A stretch of 64,000 nucleotides of DNA, taken from contig VGES01000020.1 of assembly GCA_016869765.1 (NCBI GenBank), forward strand, positions 1 to 64,000. Reading direction: 5' to 3'. Made by a program: the position numbers and the translations under genes. This document shows, one piece after another, positions 57,657 to 64,000 of the stretch; the first letter of the stretch is position 1, and each line of letters begins with the position of its first letter. Source of the stretch: Alphaproteobacteria bacterium (lineage in GTDB: Bacteria; Pseudomonadota; Alphaproteobacteria; SHVP01). The notes beneath the pieces are model-generated. The model worked only from the letters and a program-made list of their open reading frames with translations. It made no database searches and was not told the DNA's origin.

Positions 57657-60368
57657 ATGTTGGGCGGCATAGCCCGCAAGGTGTTTGGCACGGCGAACGA
57701 TCGCGTCGTCCGTGGCATGCGAAAAACGGTAGAACGTATCAACGCCCTCGAGCCGGGGGTCGCCCGGCTGAATGACGGCGAGTTGCGGGCGCGAACCGAC
57801 GATTTCCGACGACGCTTGAAAGAAGGGACGCGCCTCGACGACCTGTTGCCCGAGGCCTTTGCCACCGTTCGCGAAGCGGCCAAACGAACCCTGGGCGAGC
57901 GTCACTATGACGTGCAGCTGATTGGCGGCATGGTGCTGCATCAGGGCATGATCGCCGAGATGAAAACCGGCGAAGGTAAGACCCTGGTCGCCACCCTGCC
58001 GGTCTACCTCAACGCCCTCGTCGGCAAAGGCGTCCACGTCGTCACGGTCAACGACTACCTCGCCAAGCGCGACGCCGGGTGGATGGGGCGCGTCTACAAC
58101 TTCCTCGGTCTCGGCGTCGGCTGCATTGTCCATGGACTGGACGATCACGCGCGCCGCGAACAGTACGCGGCCGACGTCACGTACGGGACGAACAACGAGC
58201 TCGGCTTCGACTATCTGCGCGACAACATGAAGTTCGACCTGGCGTCGATGGTTCATCGGCCGTTCCAATACGCCATCGTCGACGAAGTCGACTCGATCCT
58301 GGTCGACGAAGCCCGCACCCCGCTGATCATCTCCGGCCCGGCCGAGCAGAGTTCGGAACTCTATGCCAAGGTCGACGCGTTGATCCCCTCGCTCCAGACG
58401 GGCGACTACGACATCGACGAAAAAGCACGCACGGTGAGCCTCTCGGAGCAAGGCGTCGAGCATATGGAGCAGTTGCTCAAGGAGGCCGGGCTCCTTCGTG
58501 GCATGACGCTCTATGATCTCGACAACGTCACCGTGGTTCACCACTCGACCCAGGCACTGCGTGCCCACAAGCTGTTCAAGCGCGATACCGACTACATGGT
58601 GCGCAACGGCAAGGTCATCATCATCGATGAGTTCACCGGCCGCGCCCTCGAAGGACGTCGCTATTCCGAGGGCCTGCATCAGGCCCTCGAGGCCAAGGAA
58701 AAGGTCGAAGTCCAGCAGGAGAACCAGACGCTGGCCTCGATCACGTTCCAGAACTACTTCCGGCTCTACCCGAAGTTGGGCGGAATGACGGGCACGGCCG
58801 CCACGGAAGCAGCCGAGTTCAGCGACATCTACAAGCTCGAAGTCGTCGAAATCCCGACCAACTTGCCGATGGTCCGCAAAGACGAGGACGACGAGGTCTA
58901 TCGGACGGTCGGCGAAAAGAACAAGGCGATCATCGATCAAATCGCCGATTGCCAGCAGCGGGGGCAACCCGCGCTGGTCGGCACCGTTTCGATCGAGAAG
59001 TCCGAGATGCTCGCGGCGGAACTCAAGAAGCGGAACGTGCCTCACAACGTCCTGAACGCGCGCTACCACGAACAGGAAGCCCACATCATCGCGCAGGCCG
59101 GCCGCCCCGGTGCGGTCACCATCGCGACCAACATGGCTGGTCGCGGGACCGACATCAAACTCGGCGGCAATCTCGAGTTTCGCATCGCGGATGAACTGGG
59201 TGACAAGATACAGGGCGCCGAGCGCGAGGCCGCGATCGCACGAATTGCAGCCGAGATCGAAGAGGCCAAAGCCAGGGTCCTTGCCGCCGGCGGTCTGTGC
59301 GTGATCGGCACGGAGCGCCACGAGAGCCGGCGCATCGACAACCAGCTCCGCGGTCGCTCGGGACGCCAGGGCGATCCCGGCCGCTCGCGCTTCTACCTGT
59401 CGCTCCAGGACGACCTGATGCGCATCTTCGGGTCGGAGCGCATGGACGGGATGCTCAAGCGTCTCGGGCTCGAAGAAGGTGAAGCGATCATCCATCCATG
59501 GATCAACAAAGCGATCGAAAAAGCGCAGCAGAAGGTCGAAGCGCGCAACTTCGAGATCCGCAAGAACTTGCTGCGCTTCGACGACGTGATGAACGATCAG
59601 CGCAAGGTCATCTACGAACAGCGGATCGACCTGATGCGGGCGAGCGATGTCGCCGAGACCGTCAAGGACATGCGCTCACAAACGATCACGCAGTTGATCC
59701 AGCGCTACATTCCGGAGAACGCCTACTCCGAGCAGTGGCAAACCGAAGAGCTGCAGAGCGAGGTGCAGCGCCTCTTCGGCCTCGATCTGCCGATCGTCGA
59801 CTGGGGCAAGGAAGAAGGCATCGCCGACCAGGAGATTCGCGAACGTGTCAGCGACGCGGTCGACCGCAAAGCCGCCGAGAAAGTGGCCCGCTACACGCCG
59901 GAGCTCTGGCGCGTGGTCGAGAAAAGCGTGCTGCTCAACCTCCTGGATCAGCATTGGAAGGACCATCTTCTGGGCCTCGACCACCTGCGCCAGGGCATCG
60001 GGTTGCGCGCCTACGGCCAGAAGGACCCGCTCAACGAGTACAAACGCGAGGCGTTCGTCCTGTTCAACAACATGCTGAATTCGTTGCGCGAGGGTGTGAC
60101 CGGATATCTCGCCAACCTCGAGATCCAAACGCAGCAGCCCGAACCACCGCGGCCGGCGCTGACCGGGACGCAAGCCATCCATGCCGACCCGACGACCGGC
60201 GAAAACGAAATGGACGAGCCGCTGGCCGCTGGCGTCTTGATGGTCCGCCGTCGCGCCGGGGATATCGACCCCAATCGGCCGGAGACGTGGGGTCGGGTCG
60301 GGCGCAACCAGCCGTGCCCCTGCGGCTCGGGCAAGAAATACAAACAGTGTCACGGCCGCATGGCGTAG
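57657..60368 (+). CDS. secA: Preprotein translocase subunit SecA
   Basis: [41 protein letters not shown]-terminal [14 protein letters not shown] zinc motif. Confidence 0.98.
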   Translation: MLGGIARKVFGTANDRVVRGMRKTVERINALEPGVARLNDGELRARTDDFRRRLKEGTRLDDLLPEAFATVREAAKRTLGERHYDVQLIGGMVLHQGMIAEMKTGEGKTLVATLPVYLNALVGKGVHVVTVNDYLAKRDAGWMGRVYNFLGLGVGCIVHGLDDHARREQYAADVTYGTNNELGFDYLRDNMKFDLASMVHRPFQYAIVDEVDSILVDEARTPLIISGPAEQSSELYAKVDALIPSLQTGDYDIDEKARTVSLSEQGVEHMEQLLKEAGLLRGMTLYDLDNVTVVHHSTQALRAHKLFKRDTDYMVRNGKVIIIDEFTGRALEGRRYSEGLHQALEAKEKVEVQQENQTLASITFQNYFRLYPKLGGMTGTAATEAAEFSDIYKLEVVEIPTNLPMVRKDEDDEVYRTVGEKNKAIIDQIADCQQRGQPALVGTVSIEKSEMLAAELKKRNVPHNVLNARYHEQEAHIIAQAGRPGAVTIATNMAGRGTDIKLGGNLEFRIADELGDKIQGAEREAAIARIAAEIEEAKARVLAAGGLCVIGTERHESRRIDNQLRGRSGRQGDPGRSRFYLSLQDDLMRIFGSERMDGMLKRLGLEEGEAIIHPWINKAIEKAQQKVEARNFEIRKNLLRFDDVMNDQRKVIYEQRIDLMRASDVAETVKDMRSQTITQLIQRYIPENAYSEQWQTEELQSEVQRLFGLDLPIVDWGKEEGIADQEIRERVSDAVDRKAAEKVARYTPELWRVVEKSVLLNLLDQHWKDHLLGLDHLRQGIGLRAYGQKDPLNEYKREAFVLFNNMLNSLREGVTGYLANLEIQTQQPEPPRPALTGTQAIHADPTTGENEMDEPLAAGVLMVRRRAGDIDPNRPETWGRVGRNQPCPCGSGKKYKQCHGRMA

Positions 60369-60378
60369 GGTCGTGGCC

Positions 60379-60777
60379 ATGACCATCGAACTCTGGACGG
60401 TGGTCGCGGCGGTCGTTCTCGGCCTCGTCCACATCGGGTTGGCCAGTACGCTGGCCAAACGCCAGACCGGGATTGCGTGGTCGGTGGGCGCCCGTGACCA
60501 GTCGATCGCGTTGACCGGCGTGGCGGGCCGGCTCGAGCGGGCACAGCGCAACTTTCTCGAGTCGTTTCCTCTCTTCGTCGCGATCGTCCTGGTCGCCCAT
60601 GTTGCGGAGCGTTCGAACGATTGGTCGCTGGTCGGAAGCCAGCTCTATCTCTGGGGGCGTGTCCTCTACCTGCCGCTCTACGCGCTTGGCTGGCCCTGGG
60701 TCCGAACCACGATCTGGCAGATCAGCATGATCGGCATCGTCTTGGTCGGCGTTTCGCTGATCACGGGAGGCGGCTGA
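60379..60777 (+). CDS. MAPEG family membrane protein
   Basis: ~130 aa, 4 TM; RLERAQRNFLESFPLFVAIVL. Confidence 0.88.
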   Translation: MTIELWTVVAAVVLGLVHIGLASTLAKRQTGIAWSVGARDQSIALTGVAGRLERAQRNFLESFPLFVAIVLVAHVAERSNDWSLVGSQLYLWGRVLYLPLYALGWPWVRTTIWQISMIGIVLVGVSLITGGG

Positions 60778-60797
60778 CCGAGGTGCTGTCGGCCGCG

Positions 60798-61748
60798 CTA
60801 GGTCAGCCGGCCAATGGCGAGGTACTTGTCACGCCGGCGCTGTCGTCGGGTTTCCACGGATTCGGCGAGGACATCCGAGAGCACTTCGTCGATGGCGTTG
60901 CCGAGGAGCTCGATCGCGCGGTCGGGATGGCGGTGTGCGCCACCCAGGGGCTCGCTCACGACGACGTCGATCACCTTGAGCTCCATCAAGTCCATCGCGG
61001 TGAGCTTGAGCGCGTCCGCGGCATCACGCGCCTTGGCTGGGTTCCGCCATAGAATCGAGGCACATCCCTCGGGCGAAATCACCGAATAGACGGCATGCTC
61101 GAACATCAGCACGCGATCGCCGGTCGCTAGCGCAATCGCTCCACCGGATCCGCCCTCGCCCACGATCGTCGCGATCAACGGCACGTCGAGGCCGAGGCAT
61201 GTCTCGATCGAACGGGCAATCGCCTCGGCCTGTCCACGCTCCTCGGCGCCGACGCCGGGATACGCGCCCGGGGTGTCGACGAACGTCAGCACAGGCAAAC
61301 CGAATTGATCGGCCATTTCCATCAAACGGATCGCTTTGCGGTACCCCTCGGGATGGGCCATCCCGAAGTTGTGTTTGACGCGACCGTCCGTCCCCTTGCC
61401 TTTCTCATGGCCGATGACGACAACGGATCGGCCGCGAAAACGGCCGATCCCCCCGAGGAGCGCCGCATCGTCCCCATACGACCGATCGCCGGAGAGGGGC
61501 GTGAAGTCGGTGAGCAAATGGCCGACGTAGTCGAGGAAATGGGGGCGGTCAGGATGGCGGGCGACCTGCATTTTCTGCCACGGCGTCAACTTGGCGTAGG
61601 TCTGGCGCAGAACCTGCTCGACCCGGGCTTCGAGCCGCGCCACTTCGTCACCGATGTTCAGCGCTCCACCATGCGCAACGTGGCGCAACTCTTTGATCTT
61701 TCCTTCGAGTTCGGCGACGGGCTTCTCGAAGTCGAGAAAGACGTTCAT
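60798..61748 (-). CDS. accA: Acetyl-CoA carboxylase carboxyltransferase subunit alpha
   Basis: FLDFEKPVAELEGKI, FVDTPGAYPGVGAEERGQAEAIA, GEGGSGGAIAL. Confidence 0.97.
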   Translation of the reverse strand: MNVFLDFEKPVAELEGKIKELRHVAHGGALNIGDEVARLEARVEQVLRQTYAKLTPWQKMQVARHPDRPHFLDYVGHLLTDFTPLSGDRSYGDDAALLGGIGRFRGRSVVVIGHEKGKGTDGRVKHNFGMAHPEGYRKAIRLMEMADQFGLPVLTFVDTPGAYPGVGAEERGQAEAIARSIETCLGLDVPLIATIVGEGGSGGAIALATGDRVLMFEHAVYSVISPEGCASILWRNPAKARDAADALKLTAMDLMELKVIDVVVSEPLGGAHRHPDRAIELLGNAIDEVLSDVLAESVETRRQRRRDKYLAIGRLT

Positions 61749-61779
61749 GACGCTCAACCTAGTGCCTGCGTCGAGTCCG

Positions 61780-62727
61780 TCAAGTACCGTCCGGTCGAGG
61801 TTTGGCCAACGGATGGTGCGTTTCGATCACTTGGCGCAAGCGCTCGTGCAACACGTGGGTGTAGATCTGCGTCGTGGAAATGTCCGCGTGACCGAGGAGC
61901 TGTTGCACCGTCCGTAAGTCGGCCCCATGAGCCAGGAGGTGCGAGGCGAACGCATGACGCAGCACGTGCGGCGACACCGCGCGTGCTGGCAAGCCGATCG
62001 CGATCGCCAACTCTTTGAGTTTAAGCCCGAACCACTGCCGCGTGAGATGGCCGTCGCGACCGCGCGATGGAAACAGCCACGTCGAGTCCTTATCGGAAGG
62101 AACGAAGGCCGGGCGCACCCCGAGATAGGCTTGGACCGCCCGCCGCGCAGCGTCGCCGACGGGCACCATACGTTCACGACCACCTTTTCCTCGGACGAGC
62201 AGCAGTCGCTGGTCCCGCGCCAGCGCCGACAGCGGCAGCGACAGGAGTTCGCTGACCCGCAGCCCCGTGGCGTAGATCAATTCGAGCAGCGCTGACAGCC
62301 GGAGGCCCTCCGGGCCTTCCGTGCGCCGCGCCGCCTCCAGAAGCTGCTCGACTTGAGTTTCGCTCAGCACCTTCGGGATCGGGCGACCCCGGCGCGGTGC
62401 CTCGATCACGTTCGTCGGATCGTCGGCCCGGCGTCCCTCGGCGAAGAGAAAGCGGTGGAACTGGCGCAAGCACGAGAGGCGTCGGGCCTGGGTCGTCGCC
62501 GCCCAACCCCCGCCTCGCATCGCCGCCAAGTACCGCCGGATCAGCTCGCCCGAGGCGGTGTCGACGGCCGCGCCGTGTCGACCAGCGAAAGCCGCAAAAT
62601 CTTCGAGATCCCGGCGATACGCGGCGATCGTGTTGGTCGCGGCGCCACGTTCAGCCGCCAGCATATCGAGAAAGGCATCGACCGACGGCGAGAGCGCCGC
62701 GCCCGCGTCAGTACTGCGTTTGACCAA
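61780..62727 (-). CDS. xerD: Site-specific tyrosine recombinase XerD
   Basis: YATGLRVSELLSL, SPHVLRHAFASHLLAHGADLRTVQQLLGHADISTTQIYTHV. Confidence 0.93.
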   Translation of the reverse strand: MVKRSTDAGAALSPSVDAFLDMLAAERGAATNTIAAYRRDLEDFAAFAGRHGAAVDTASGELIRRYLAAMRGGGWAATTQARRLSCLRQFHRFLFAEGRRADDPTNVIEAPRRGRPIPKVLSETQVEQLLEAARRTEGPEGLRLSALLELIYATGLRVSELLSLPLSALARDQRLLLVRGKGGRERMVPVGDAARRAVQAYLGVRPAFVPSDKDSTWLFPSRGRDGHLTRQWFGLKLKELAIAIGLPARAVSPHVLRHAFASHLLAHGADLRTVQQLLGHADISTTQIYTHVLHERLRQVIETHHPLAKPRPDGT

Positions 62728-64000
62728 GGACGGCTTCGAACGCTATTGCCTGCGCTTCGTTGGCCAGGCCCACATTGCGCAGCGCTCGAACGACGGCGTC
62801 GAGCGTAACCGGCGACACCTGTGGCGGGCCGCCTTCACCAAGGGCGACGAGCGCCAGCACGACCGTCTCCCCGAGTCGTCCGGCCTCAGCCGACGCGCGC
62901 AGCGCCCGCAGCAGGATCGCCGAGGCGGGGACGCTCGGGGCCGTGCCCTCGACGATCGACAACCAAGCGGGGGGATCGACGTCTTGACCGAGGGAATCGA
63001 AGGCGGCCACCACGAGTTCCGCGCGTTGCCGTCGTTTCTCCGGTGGATAGACGGCCAAGCCCTGGTACCACGACTTGAGCGTCGCCGGGTCCCAGGCCAA
63101 CGGTCGCTCCCGATCCCCGAGCTGGAAAAGCGGCCAGAGATCGATGACCGCGCGCGCGGCCTCGGGTTGTGCCGCCGACACGTTCGCTCGGGCGAGTTCG
63201 AACCAGCGTCGTGCCGCGGCAAAGTCGCCGGCCGTGATGAGCGCCAGTGCCGCCTCGCCGCTGAACCACGCCAAGTCGGCTTCGGGACTCATGGCGGCCA
63301 GGGGCTCCTTCAACGCCCTCGCGACCGACGCATACGTTTTCGTCGCCCGCGATGCCGTCAAGGCATCGCGGATCGCCTCGGCCTGGGCGGCTGCGATCGT
63401 CTGAGCGCCGACGACGCGATGAAGCAAAGCATTGCGGCGACCGATCGAGACCGGCTCCACGGACTTCGGATTGGCGAGTTCCTCCGCCCGGACCGGAAGG
63501 TTCCGGAGAAGTTGGCCGTAGACCTCACTCGTGACCAAGCCGAGCGACTCGGCCGACTGCCCCGCAGCGAGGCGAACCTCGGGGCTCGCATTCGCGGCAC
63601 TCGCCAGGGCCTGGAGCACCGACGGCGATGTCGTGGTCACGGCGCCGTCGGGAACTTCGAGGCGCGCCGCACGGAGCATCGCAAGATGGAGGGCGCTCAG
63701 ATCACCGAATGTCGTGGGCCTGTTGCTGGAGTCTCCGAGCAAGAGGGCGATCAACGCGAAGAACTGTTCGTCGTCCTTCTCTCCCATCTCGCGCAACAAT
63801 TCCATAGCCAGGCGGGCAGCATCGCGTTCGCCGAGCAGGGTCCGGCAGAAGGCCAGCCGCTTCAACCAGAACGACCCGGTGGCCCCGGCGGCGATCGCCT
63901 GATCGACGCGACCGCAGCCCCCTTGATTGTCGCCGCTGGTGAAACTCAGGTCGGTCACCACCCGATCGATCGCCGGGTCGCGAAAACCGGGCGGCGCCAG
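62708..64000 (-). CDS. Hypothetical helical-repeat protein, 5' end beyond window
   Basis: Frame stays open past 63961 to the window edge (LAPPGFRDPAIDRVVTDLSF); no recognisable domain. Confidence 0.65.
   Translation of the reverse strand: MAPPGFRDPAIDRVVTDLSFTSGDNQGGCGRVDQAIAAGATGSFWLKRLAFCRTLLGERDAARLAMELLREMGEKDDEQFFALIALLLGDSSNRPTTFGDLSALHLAMLRAARLEVPDGAVTTTSPSVLQALASAANASPEVRLAAGQSAESLGLVTSEVYGQLLRNLPVRAEELANPKSVEPVSIGRRNALLHRVVGAQTIAAAQAEAIRDALTASRATKTYASVARALKEPLAAMSPEADLAWFSGEAALALITAGDFAAARRWFELARANVSAAQPEAARAVIDLWPLFQLGDRERPLAWDPATLKSWYQGLAVYPPEKRRQRAELVVAAFDSLGQDVDPPAWLSIVEGTAPSVPASAILLRALRASAEAGRLGETVVLALVALGEGGPPQVSPVTLDAVVRALRNVGLANEAQAIAFEAVLGQTQY

Noticed and set aside
57594-59495. 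633-aa minus-strand ORF
   Set aside because: Antisense to secA, which is unambiguous; open only because of high-GC codon bias
61780-62727. XerD-type recombinase as evidence of a mobile element
   Set aside because: Sequence and context next to accA fit the housekeeping XerD; no flanking repeats or cargo
1-64000. CRISPR array, toxin-antitoxin, restriction or other defence system
   Set aside because: No regularly spaced repeats, Cas, nuclease/helicase or toxin-antitoxin signatures seen by eye; an HMM scan (PADLOC/DefenseFinder) would be needed to be certain

Overview
High-GC proteobacterial chromosome segment, probably alphaproteobacterial: it carries a GapR/DUF2312 protein, DUF1178, DUF1244, DUF1491, DUF4167, and secA-ppi-argJ and ubiG/lysC/ptsP/prfA/prmC blocks. 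It is densely packed with housekeeping and metabolic genes. Main blocks: paralogous thioesterases, a fused indolepyruvate:ferredoxin oxidoreductase, pyk-RlmI-like, glcDEF, rpmJ, an AmmeMemoRadiSam module, clpB, prfA/prmC, ispG-rodZ, ptsP, lysC, ubiG, comF/grxC, argJ, secA, accA and xerD. The most anomalous part is ~24.6-27.14 kb. It reads as a scarred integration site: a CbtA C-terminal fragment, a Zur-box-like palindrome in front of an intact porin, a frameshifted and truncated PhzF, and a tyrosine-recombinase C-terminal fragment whose last codons run antisense through tRNA-Val(GAC). Other points worth a second look are a near-consensus sigma-54 -24/-12 element upstream of a lytic transglycosylase gene, the divergent Memo-AMMECR1 fusion/radical SAM pair lying between two peptidoglycan hydrolases, a RodZ-like protein with a ~450-aa Pro/Ala/Thr/Ser linker, and a GNAT-GNAT-GNAT/MutT cluster next to argJ. 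I found no CRISPR array, recognisable defence system or complete prophage. All assignments come from reading motifs and translations; no database search was run.
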